A stretch of DNA of 64,000 bases from UBA1952 sp965200035 (GTDB lineage: Bacteria; Bacteroidota; Bacteroidia; Chitinophagales; Chitinophagaceae), in the NCBI GenBank assembly GCA_965200035.1, contig OZ241334.1, positions 1,798,001 to 1,862,000 of the forward strand, given 5' to 3'. The position numbers and the translations under genes are program-made. The notes below the pieces were generated by a model. It was given only the letters and a program-made list of their open reading frames with translations. It had not been told where the DNA came from and did not search any database. Of the stretch, positions 17,587 through 24,992 are shown piece after piece. The first letter of the stretch is position 1. Every line of letters begins with the position of its first letter.

Positions 17587-18087
17587 ATGAAAAAGCTATT
17601 CCTGATTATTCTTTGCTGTACAGCAGGGCTTTTCGAGGCAAAGGCGCAGATAGGCGCGCAGATTCAATGCGGCATTTATTTTGATTATGATGCTGCGGGC
17701 AACCGGATCAAGCGCTACTACGATTGTAAAGATGCCCGTACAGAACCTGATTATCCGCCGGCGGCACAAGGGCTTACAACTGATCCAAGCAACAATCAGC
17801 CATCTAACCGGGGTACGCAGAACACACCTGCTACAGACCATGTGGATGGTGATTCTAAAGTGACGCTGTATCCCAACCCTACGCAGGATCAGTTCTACAT
17901 CAAACTGCCCGAAGTGGGCACTCATACTCACTTTCATTTGTATGATGCCAAAGGCGCCATTATCAGCTCAGGCTATATTGATGGAGAATTATATGAAGGG
18001 CATATTGGCAATCTGCCTGCGGGCGAATACACGGTGATCGTTTATTATCAGGAACGCAATGTGGCCTTCAAAGTGACGAAAATCTGA
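17587..18087 (+). CDS. T9SS type A sorting-domain protein with a single YD (RHS-like) motif, copy 1
   Basis: 166 residues: a signal peptide (MKKLFLIILCCTAGLFEAKAQ), then FDYDAAGNRIKRYYDCKD, which is one RHS/YD repeat motif, a Pro/Asn-rich linker, and a C-terminal sorting domain from about residue 90 (VTLYPNPTQDQFYIKLP ... GNLPAGEYTVIVYYQ ... VAFKV). The sorting domain directs T9SS export and surface attachment. A near copy lies at 22730-23221, with almost identical sorting domains at the DNA level. It sits just before an orphan RHS tip; such mini-YD proteins are likely companions of RHS proteins, but their role is unknown. Confidence 0.85.
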   Translation: MKKLFLIILCCTAGLFEAKAQIGAQIQCGIYFDYDAAGNRIKRYYDCKDARTEPDYPPAAQGLTTDPSNNQPSNRGTQNTPATDHVDGDSKVTLYPNPTQDQFYIKLPEVGTHTHFHLYDAKGAIISSGYIDGELYEGHIGNLPAGEYTVIVYYQERNVAFKVTKI

Positions 18088-18094
18088 TTAATGA

Positions 18095-19303
18095 CAGACT
18101 GGATTTCAAAACTATCCTGAAAGCTGGAAGCTAAAGCCCAATCCTACCTTCGAGCCGGACCCTTCGTTTAAATGGATACGTGGCTTTACCGGACATGAGC
18201 ATCTGCCACAGTTTGGCCTTATCAATATGAATGCGAGATTGTATGATCCCGTACTGGGACGAATGCTTTCACCAGACAACTACATACAGGCCGCAGATAA
18301 TACCCAGAGCTACAACCGGTATAGTTACTGCTGGAATAATCCGCTTAAATACACAGATCCGAGTGGCAACGTGCTGGGAGCTATGTTCTTTGCCTCTGCC
18401 TTTTTAGGGGAGACGGGTTCCAACCTGATCCACGGTGAGAGCAACCCATTTGGAAAAGCCTATAATTCGGCGCAGAGCGCCAGCTCTGAAGTTGGCAACT
18501 TAGGCCAAATATCGCTTTATAACAATGGCTACACTTCGGTAACTGCAGGAATTGATATATTTGGCCTGGGCCTTTCTGTAAACTATTCGTATCATGATGG
18601 CGACTTTGCCGCTTCTGCAGGCGTAGGTGTTGGGCTGATGAGCGGCCCGTCTGCCAATGCCGGCATATCCGAGCAGCTTCATTTTGGCGATAAGGGATCG
18701 ATTACGCTGGGGGGCAGCGGCAGCACTAATTTCAAAACATATAGCGTTGGCGCCAGTGCGGCTGTGGGATACGATGGATATTCGCTGGGCTATGGTTATA
18801 ACTATTATGGCGGGCAAACGGGCAATGGGTATGGGCATCAGTATACCGGCTCCTTAAGCATTGGCCTGAGGGATTTCCACGCTTCGCATGAAAATGACTT
18901 CCTTGCTTTCGGTAATTCCGGAGACAAATTCCGTACAGCAGCGTTAGGTATTGGCGTAGGGGTATTTTCGATTGGGGCATTGATCAATACAAATGACCCT
19001 TTAAGAGAAAATTCTGAAGTTGATAACAGACCCAGTAAGATATGGGGATTCAATAAATCCTCGAACTACAATTCTTGGAGCAATGGAAAGGTATTCAATT
19101 CGTCAATATATGCACAGTATAAAAATGGCAGTAGTGTATCTAGGCTAGGTTGGAATGGTACGTGGGTACAAGACTTTCTGCAAAATGGCATGCATCAAAA
19201 CGACTTGTTCCGCGCGGGCAATCAAAATTATTATCTAGATTATCAATTTAGTAGTGGGCTATATATCTATGGCGGTTTTCCTGGTGCTTTTTACACAAGA
19301 TAA
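18095..19303 (+). CDS. Orphan RHS tip: RHS core fragment fused to a polymorphic toxin type 23-like domain
   Basis: Homology to the RHS core begins abruptly at about 18095, just after the preceding stop: RGFTGHEHLPQFGLINMNAR, LYDPVLGRMLSPDNY, NRYSYCWNNPLKYTDPSGN. There is no signal, shell or promoter; the first ATG is 18227. The rest is a glycine-rich domain (NYSYHDGDFAASAGVGVGL, YGYNYYGGQTGNGYG) and then SLSIGLRDFHASHENDFLAF, DKFRTAALGIGVG, NTNDPL. This matches my memory of the Bacteroidota type 23 polymorphic toxin domain. It looks like a displaced C-terminal cassette kept as a donor for recombination with the main RHS gene. A candidate immunity gene starts three bases after its stop. Confidence 0.75.
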   Translation, partial: QTGFQNYPESWKLKPNPTFEPDPSFKWIRGFTGHEHLPQFGLINMNARLYDPVLGRMLSPDNYIQAADNTQSYNRYSYCWNNPLKYTDPSGNVLGAMFFASAFLGETGSNLIHGESNPFGKAYNSAQSASSEVGNLGQISLYNNGYTSVTAGIDIFGLGLSVNYSYHDGDFAASAGVGVGLMSGPSANAGISEQLHFGDKGSITLGGSGSTNFKTYSVGASAAVGYDGYSLGYGYNYYGGQTGNGYGHQYTGSLSIGLRDFHASHENDFLAFGNSGDKFRTAALGIGVGVFSIGALINTNDPLRENSEVDNRPSKIWGFNKSSNYNSWSNGKVFNSSIYAQYKNGSSVSRLGWNGTWVQDFLQNGMHQNDLFRAGNQNYYLDYQFSSGLYIYGGFPGAFYTR

Positions 19304-19306
19304 CGT

Positions 19307-20005
19307 ATGAAAAATTATGCTTTAATCGTCTTGCTTCTTTGCTTCACATGTGCCCATAGTCAAAAGGTTCCCAAGTCTACAAAGCAACAATTCACCAATT
19401 GCTATACAGGCAAATCTGCTGCTAGCTCAAAATTTTTAATTAGTGGCTTTTATCGGGAAATTCATTTGAGTAAGTATGGGCAGGGTGAGACTGGCAAAGA
19501 TAGAATTGAATCGGATTCTTTCACAATGGACATGATATTCTATGAAGACGGAACTGTGTTATATAATCTTGTTACACATTCTACCAAAATGCAAAATTCA
19601 TCTAATCCTTTTATCACAACTCAGCAACAAGTAATCGAATATTTATCTAAAGCAAATCAGGAACCAGAAAAGTACAAATATTATTTGCAACCTCATTGGG
19701 GAATATATAGGATAGCCAACGACACTTTAATAATCCAGTACATACATAGAAAAGCATCCCTAAATGACAGTTGGTATGCTTGGGAATTAAAATATAAAAT
19801 ATTGGATAATACTACAATAGTGTACTTGCCCAACCAAACAAAGGCCTTGCATAAGCATAACGAGCAGGATATAGAAACGTTTGCGAAGGCTCAAAGAGCG
19901 CGCAAATTTTTACCAGCCCATTTAATCCCTTGTTCGGCTATACCACCGCCTGATTGTTGGTTGAAGAAGGAGACGTGGTTACAGTGTAAAGAGAAGATGC
20001 AATAA
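19307..20005 (+). CDS. Secreted candidate immunity protein (family of three, copy 1)
   Basis: 232 residues with a signal peptide (MKNYALIVLLLCFTCAHSQ). The mature protein shares with the next two genes an NCYTG segment, GFYRE/GYYR, an IFYEDGTVL-type strand, HWGIYRIANDTLIIQY and a C-terminal PPPDCWLKK. The family is not one I recognise. It begins three bases after the type-23-like toxin stop, the standard position of a cognate immunity gene. Periplasmic location would suit protection against a toxin entering from outside. Strongly AT-rich. Confidence 0.75.
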   Translation: MKNYALIVLLLCFTCAHSQKVPKSTKQQFTNCYTGKSAASSKFLISGFYREIHLSKYGQGETGKDRIESDSFTMDMIFYEDGTVLYNLVTHSTKMQNSSNPFITTQQQVIEYLSKANQEPEKYKYYLQPHWGIYRIANDTLIIQYIHRKASLNDSWYAWELKYKILDNTTIVYLPNQTKALHKHNEQDIETFAKAQRARKFLPAHLIPCSAIPPPDCWLKKETWLQCKEKMQ

Positions 20006-20553
20006 TGATACTCCCAATTATTCTCTTTTTCATCATGGGTTTAGGATTATTTATCAGGTGTGCTGCCCAATATATTCCAAAGCGGATAAGTAAACAAATA
20101 ACGATTCCTGTTGATGAAAAGATAATGCATATTAGTTCTGCGATTCGTATTGACGGTTATTATCGTGTAGATGAACTTATATCAGATGAAAATAAATCAC
20201 CATTTGACACGATTTCCCAGCAAATTATTTTTTATGAGAACGGTTCTGCAAAGCTTTCTTATTCGAGCATTCCATCAGCGCTGAATGGTAAACTGTACAT
20301 TTCAGATGAAACCTGTGGAATTTACAAGCTAGCAAATGATACTATTGTATTGCAATGGGTCTATCGGATGCCCGGCAAATGGGGTTCTGCCAAATGGGAT
20401 TTCAACGAAGAATGGTACAAAATTTTAGACAAAGAGCACATCTTATTAATAAAGTCCAAAACGCATAGTAAGTGCCAATTAAACACCTATCCGGCTCGGT
20501 TTATAAAGTATGAACCATTACCCACTTCAGATTGTTGGCTAGGTAGGCACTAA
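20005..20553 (+). CDS. Secreted candidate immunity protein (family of three, copy 2)
   Basis: 182 residues; its ATG overlaps the preceding stop codon by one base (TAATG). A signal peptide (MILPIILFFIMGLGL...CAAQ) is followed by the family pattern: RIDGYYRVDE, IIFYENGSAKLSY, CGIYKLANDTIVLQW, EWYKILD and PLPTSDCWL. It is more diverged and shorter in the N-terminal half than its neighbours and lacks the NCYTG segment. Probably a duplicated immunity variant. Confidence 0.7.
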   Translation: MILPIILFFIMGLGLFIRCAAQYIPKRISKQITIPVDEKIMHISSAIRIDGYYRVDELISDENKSPFDTISQQIIFYENGSAKLSYSSIPSALNGKLYISDETCGIYKLANDTIVLQWVYRMPGKWGSAKWDFNEEWYKILDKEHILLIKSKTHSKCQLNTYPARFIKYEPLPTSDCWLGRH

Positions 20554-20600
20554 AATTTCAATTCAACAGAATTTGTAAAATTTAATATAAACATTGATAA

Positions 20601-20690
20601 AATACTAAAACCTACTATATGAACTATACTAATTTTCCGAGTAGTTTATACATATACTGCGGCACTATCGGCGCTTTTTTTGTAAGATAA
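20601..20690 (+). pseudogene. Remnant of the 3' end of a type-23-like toxin tip
   Basis: The frame from 20601 to the TAA at 20688-20690 reads TYYMNYTNFPSSLYIYCG and then TIGAFFVR. It aligns with the end of the intact tip at 19303, NYYLDYQFSSGLYIYGG then FPGAFYTR. The next immunity-family gene starts two bases after its stop. This is a truncated toxin end left beside its immunity gene. Confidence 0.75.
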
Positions 20691-20692
20691 TC

Positions 20693-21340
20693 ATGAAAAC
20701 ATTTTTAGCAATGGCCTTGCTACTTAGCTCATTTAGTGCATTGGCCAGAAAAGTTCCTAATAAGATTGCCGCGCTGATTACCAACTGCTATACCGGGCAG
20801 ACCACCGGTCTCGACAAGCGGATCAGCCTGAACGGCTATTACAGATGCATTATACATGAAGACACGACATGCTCCGGCTATGGAAAGGGCATGGTCTGCT
20901 ATACAGATTTTGTATCAAACATGGTGCTCTTTGATGACGGGTCGTGCTGGTCGGCACTGCAGGTAGGCCTTGACGGAAGAGATTTTAGCTATAATAATCT
21001 GGAAGCCGTTTTTCCATTTCAGTTGAGCGGTGGAAGTATTATTCGTCATGACTTCTGGGGCATCTACAAAGTTGTGGGCGATAAAATTGTGGTTCAATAT
21101 CTTAATTACATTGGGGGCTCATGGTCAGACACTTATGACCCTTGGCAGGATACGTATCGTATAATAGATGGCCAGACCCTAGAGCTGGTCCCAGAGGAAA
21201 GCTACAATCTCATACCTTACAAGGGTATCAAGCTGCCTGCGAAGAAGAAAGAGCGGGAGGTGTACCGGTTTGTGCCCTACGCCCCGCTTCCATCCTCTGA
21301 TAACTGGCTTAAAAAGGATGCCCGCCTTTGGTGCAAATGA
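20693..21340 (+). CDS. Secreted candidate immunity protein (family of three, copy 3)
   Basis: 215 residues with signal peptide MKTFLAMALLLSSFSALA. It shares with copy 1 the opening KVPNKIAALITNCYTGQ, then GYYRC, MVLFDDGSCW, FWGIYKVVGDKIVVQY, YRIIDGQTLELVP and PLPSSDNWLKKDARLWCK. It follows directly on a toxin-end remnant, so toxin and immunity gene were once a pair here too. GC is higher than in copies 1 and 2, closer to the genome average, suggesting a different history. Confidence 0.75.
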   Translation: MKTFLAMALLLSSFSALARKVPNKIAALITNCYTGQTTGLDKRISLNGYYRCIIHEDTTCSGYGKGMVCYTDFVSNMVLFDDGSCWSALQVGLDGRDFSYNNLEAVFPFQLSGGSIIRHDFWGIYKVVGDKIVVQYLNYIGGSWSDTYDPWQDTYRIIDGQTLELVPEESYNLIPYKGIKLPAKKKEREVYRFVPYAPLPSSDNWLKKDARLWCK

Positions 21341-21385
21341 CATGTAAAATATTTTGTTGCTACTTATCTAAACTCATTGATAAAA

Positions 21386-21826
21386 ATGAATAAAACGTTT
21401 GGCTTAGCGCTTTTAATTAGCGTCATCCTGATATCCTGCAAAAAAGACGATAGTTCGCAAGTGACTTCGTCTTATAGCCAGTTAATTGCCCATACATGGG
21501 TACTGAATCAGTATAATACGAAAACAATCAACGCCAGCACAAGGACGGTAGAGCGTGACACGACCTATTCTTATACATCAGCTAATGGAATGGTGCTTAC
21601 GTTCTATGCAGACAGCACTTTCACCCTAGTGGATAACACCTCAAGGCCACCCTTTCCGGAGAAGAACTATTACGTGGCCTGGAAAGATAGTGTGTACTTG
21701 CAGACCAGCATCCTACAACACCGGCAAAATCAATACACTATTGATAAGGATATACTTGTGCTTAAAGCCGGCCATGTTCTAAACAACGTAGAAACCGATG
21801 ATATCTTCACCTTTTATAAACAGTAA
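21386..21826 (+). CDS. Lipocalin-like lipoprotein, hypothetical
   Basis: About 146 residues from ATG 21386 (a TTG at 21377 is possible). The lipobox is LISVILISC-KKDD. The mature part resembles small lipocalin-like Bacteroidota lipoproteins: LIAHTWVLNQYNT near the start, MVLTFYADSTFTLVDN in the middle and FTFYKQ at the end. A ligand-binding role is possible but not shown. It lies five bases before the next gene, so co-transcription is likely. Confidence 0.7.
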   Translation: MNKTFGLALLISVILISCKKDDSSQVTSSYSQLIAHTWVLNQYNTKTINASTRTVERDTTYSYTSANGMVLTFYADSTFTLVDNTSRPPFPEKNYYVAWKDSVYLQTSILQHRQNQYTIDKDILVLKAGHVLNNVETDDIFTFYKQ

Positions 21827-21831
21827 TCTTC

Positions 21832-22662
21832 GTGAAACTTCTCTGTCCACTACTCCTCATAGGAGCGATGCTTAGTAACCAAACTCAGGCGCAGACCACT
21901 TGGTACACTGATGCTTCAGCAATGATTAATCGGGCATACCTGCAAAACAAAACAGACCGGCAATCAGGTCAGGTAACGAACAACCATAAGCTGACACAAG
22001 GCTTTGGCTTACGCTTCGGGTTTTCTAATGGTAAAAATACCTTTCAGGGATTGTCGCTCGGCGTAATGTACAACACGTATAAACAAGGCACTACTACTAG
22101 CCAAACTGTAGGGGGAGATTATACATCTGCTACCAGCCTGTCTTATCTGACTATTCCTTTAGAAGGAAAATTTGGCATAGGGCATTTTGGGAAAATAAGA
22201 CCCTTTATATCTGTGGGCGTTTACGGTTCACTTCTGCTTCATTATAAGGAGCGCAGCACGCAGCCGCAAGGGCTGCCGGTCACTGATATTACAGTAGAGC
22301 AAAAACAGGTAAGCTATAGCGGAGCCAGCGGCATTCATGGTGAATATCAATATAGTAAAGGAATCTATAATAATCTTGGCGTGGGCGCTTTGGCTGCTGC
22401 CGGCGCAGCATATGACATCTCACCGCGTCTGGCGCTGCAGCTGCGGATCGGTGCCAGCTATAGTTTTACAGATATCGAGCGCAAGGGCGAAATCAAATAT
22501 GAAGGTAGCCTTTATACTATACCGGTCACGAGAACAAATTATTGGGATTATAATACTCCTAAAGGCCTGCCGGGCGGGCAGCAGGAGCGAAGTGCAACGC
22601 ACCTGTTAGTTCCTGCGCTAGAACTAGGCATTACTTATCACTTTAATAAAGCGGCCGACTAG
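21832..22662 (+). CDS. Outer-membrane beta-barrel protein (PorT-like)
   Basis: 276 residues from a GTG start (MKLLCPLLLIGAMLSNQTQAQ signal peptide). Alternating hydrophobic strands and glycine turns such as GFGLRFGFSNGKNTF, FGKIRPFISVGVYGSLLLHY and the terminal LELGITYHF fit the outer-membrane beta-barrel family with an aromatic last strand. It precedes a T9SS/YD protein, repeating the order of the decayed pair at 16984-18087. It may be a surface partner of the T9SS/YD protein; this rests on gene order only. Confidence 0.75.
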   Translation: MKLLCPLLLIGAMLSNQTQAQTTWYTDASAMINRAYLQNKTDRQSGQVTNNHKLTQGFGLRFGFSNGKNTFQGLSLGVMYNTYKQGTTTSQTVGGDYTSATSLSYLTIPLEGKFGIGHFGKIRPFISVGVYGSLLLHYKERSTQPQGLPVTDITVEQKQVSYSGASGIHGEYQYSKGIYNNLGVGALAAAGAAYDISPRLALQLRIGASYSFTDIERKGEIKYEGSLYTIPVTRTNYWDYNTPKGLPGGQQERSATHLLVPALELGITYHFNKAAD

Positions 22663-22729
22663 CAGTTTGCAAGAACTTCTGATAAAGTGATACCCATCAA
22701 CGACCATTAATGAAAAACAGTCTCCAAAA

Positions 22730-23221
22730 ATGAAACAACTCTTATTTGCTGCCATTATGTTTATCAGCTTTGCTGCACAAGGCCAGGGTCAGGTTCCCCG
22801 ATATACCTGTGGTATCTGGTATGACTACGATGCTGCCGGCAACCGCATCAAGCGGTATTATGACTGCAAAGACAATTATGCAGGGGATACACCGCCGGCT
22901 GCTGGCGGATTGGTTCTTCAAAACAATAATAATCCATCTAACCGCGATACACAAAATACGCCTGCTACAGACCATGTGGATGGTGATTCTAAAGTGACAC
23001 TGTATCCGAATCCCACGCAGGATCAGTTCTATATTAAGCTGCCCAAAGCGGGTATCCATATCCACTTTCATTTGTATGATGCCAAAGGCTCCATCATCAG
23101 CTCAGGTTATATTGACGGAGCGTTGTATGAAGGCCACATAGGCAATCTGCCTGCGGGCGAGTACACGGTGATTGTTTATTATCAGGACCGCAATGTAGCC
23201 TTCAAGGTGGTGAAGGTATAA
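22730..23221 (+). CDS. T9SS type A sorting-domain protein with a single YD motif, copy 2
   Basis: 163 residues: signal peptide (MKQLLFAAIMFISFAAQGQ), YDYDAAGNRIKRYYDCKD, linker, and sorting domain (VTLYPNPTQDQFYIKLP ... YTVIVYYQDRNVAFKVVKV). It is nearly identical to copy 1 from the linker onward, including long exact DNA matches around 17827 and 22967, while the signal peptides differ. This indicates recent duplication or gene conversion. Secretion by T9SS to the cell surface is expected. Confidence 0.85.
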   Translation: MKQLLFAAIMFISFAAQGQGQVPRYTCGIWYDYDAAGNRIKRYYDCKDNYAGDTPPAAGGLVLQNNNNPSNRDTQNTPATDHVDGDSKVTLYPNPTQDQFYIKLPKAGIHIHFHLYDAKGSIISSGYIDGALYEGHIGNLPAGEYTVIVYYQDRNVAFKVVKV

Positions 23222-23249
23222 TTCAGCAAATACCTTTTAAGGAAACACA

Positions 23250-23735
23250 TTACTGCGCTGAAAGCTCAAAATTGATCAGGCCATTAATATTGCCCTGTGC
23301 AGAGTTGAAGGGAGGATCAATAATCAGATCAAGCAGGAAGTTATTTTCCGGAAAGCTGTTTTCGCCACGCAGAATGACCTGTGGGGTACCGGATAAACTG
23401 ATGGGCTGGCCGGAATAGCTGTTGCGCAGCTTAATGCCTACATTGCCGCTGGCGGGTTCACCCGGTGCATTGATCAAAGGGGTGTTTGTAGAAGCGGTTA
23501 ATATCCAGGGCTGATTACCGTGAACACTAATCTGAAAATAGGCAGGGATTGTTTTGCTTGACTGATAATCTGCTGCTATAGTAAAATGAATCGTCTCTCC
23601 GGAATTGAAAATATCCATACTTAGCGGAATGTGCTGTTCATGTTCCGGATAAGCATTGGGCTTCTGAATGCGACTCTGTGCCCGGCCGATATGACAGCCA
23701 GCCAGGAGAGCAAATAGGATCAGAAGGTTTCTCAT
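23250..23735 (-). CDS. Small secreted protein, pilin/DUF4402-like
   Basis: 161 residues from MRNLLILFALLAGC; the start at 23735 gives a lipobox-like or Sec signal (LLAGC). The mature part is all-beta (IHFTIAADYQSSKTIPAYF, GNVGIKLRNSYSG, FLLDLIIDPPFNSAQGNINGLINF), resembling small secreted subunits near chaperone-usher-like genes. It lies convergent to the island and upstream of a chaperone-like gene on the opposite strand. Assignment as a pilus-like subunit is tentative. Confidence 0.55.
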   Translation of the reverse strand: MRNLLILFALLAGCHIGRAQSRIQKPNAYPEHEQHIPLSMDIFNSGETIHFTIAADYQSSKTIPAYFQISVHGNQPWILTASTNTPLINAPGEPASGNVGIKLRNSYSGQPISLSGTPQVILRGENSFPENNFLLDLIIDPPFNSAQGNINGLINFELSAQ

Positions 23736-23755
23736 GGAGGTCAACAAGGGCAAAA

Positions 23756-24059
23756 TCTCATTTGCAATGAATAAGGATCAGAGAGATGGGCTAAGTTAGT
23801 TTATAAAGCGATTGGACTTTGTGGGCTGTGTATGGACAATACTGTCGGAAAGTATCGAAAAAATTAATTTGAAAAAATGTAAATACAACAGGAGCAATTT
23901 ATAATAAAATATAAATAATCAGATGGAAAATGAGGTCTGAAAAAGGTTGCAACCTTGTATTAGATTTGGGATAGAACATTCATAACGTGGTAATCATAAA
24001 AAATTAATTGCTGCATGTAATGATCTGAACAATCACCGCCAATTGCTCCCAACCAATCT
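23756..24059. other. Intergenic AT-rich region between divergent genes
   Basis: About 300 bases with no supported gene. TAGATTTG at 23961-23968 fits the -7 element for the rightward chaperone-like gene, but no TTG lies at the expected -33 spacing. Long A/T runs suggest a regulatory region serving both directions. Confidence 0.4.
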
Positions 24060-24911
24060 ATGAAAAAGAATTTGCTGCTGTTTTTTTTAGGCTTAATCCC
24101 GTTCAGCATTTTTGCTCAGGAAAATACTGCCCCGCCTCAAAAATCGCCTTTACCGGCATCAGCAGAGCATGATAATATATCTGTGTTTCCTGCTACTTTA
24201 TCTTTTAATCTCGATAAAGGCGGCACCAGCAGTCAGGCAATTACCATTAAGAATACGACCAAAGACAAGTATCAACTGGCGCTCGAATTCATGGACTGGA
24301 CAAGAGACACGGTGGGGCAACATATCTACGGACCTCCCGGCAGTTCCAGACAATCATGCGCAGCCTGGGTTTCTTTTGATAAGCCTTTTGTAGAGCTGGC
24401 GAGCGGCGAATCTGCGAATGTAACCGTTACCATGAAGGTGCCGGATAATGAAGCGGCGATCTCAGAGATGAAATGGACAATGCTGATTGTAAAGACAGTG
24501 ACAGAAAAAATAGCACCTTCCAGAAGCGCGAAGGTGGAAACGATCATCAACAAGACGCTGGGCATCGGAGTGCACATTTACCAGACACCGCCTAATGTAA
24601 CCAATAAAGAGATCAAGATGCTCGCTTTCAGTGAGCTGCCGGCGAAGAACAGCTACCGGGTTTCGTGCAGGAATGTAGGTGGTACGCAGATGTTCTGCAA
24701 ATTCTCCATAGAGCTATCGTCCAATGAAACAGGTAAGAAAACAACGCTGGAGTCGAAGGTAGTTCCGTTGTTCCCGCAGCAGGATCGCTTTGTTGATTTT
24801 ACCATTCCCGAAGGTTTGCCTCAGGGAAAATATACCGCCATCGCGCTGATAGACGCCAATGATGATGATGTAACGATTGAAGCGGCGCAGAAGGTAATTA
24901 CCGTACGGTAA
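24060..24911 (+). CDS. Periplasmic pilus-chaperone-like protein
   Basis: 283 residues with signal peptide MKKNLLLFFLGLIPFSIFAQ. An Ig-like N-terminal domain (SVFPATLSFNLDKGGTSSQ, ITIKNTTKDKY, CAAWVSFDKPFVELASGES, VTVTMKVPDNE) follows the strand order of PapD-type chaperones, and a second all-beta domain follows. The arrangement suggests capture of exported subunits in the periplasm. It faces a barrel protein gene that could serve as the outer-membrane partner. Specific chaperone signatures are weak, so 'chaperone-like' is as far as I can go. Confidence 0.6.
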   Translation: MKKNLLLFFLGLIPFSIFAQENTAPPQKSPLPASAEHDNISVFPATLSFNLDKGGTSSQAITIKNTTKDKYQLALEFMDWTRDTVGQHIYGPPGSSRQSCAAWVSFDKPFVELASGESANVTVTMKVPDNEAAISEMKWTMLIVKTVTEKIAPSRSAKVETIINKTLGIGVHIYQTPPNVTNKEIKMLAFSELPAKNSYRVSCRNVGGTQMFCKFSIELSSNETGKKTTLESKVVPLFPQQDRFVDFTIPEGLPQGKYTAIALIDANDDDVTIEAAQKVITVR

Positions 24912-24992
24912 AAAAGGCACATCGATTTATAAACCGCTTACGAATAGGGAAGCAATAATTGATTCTAATCAATTTCAAAGAGAGCGGGAAAT

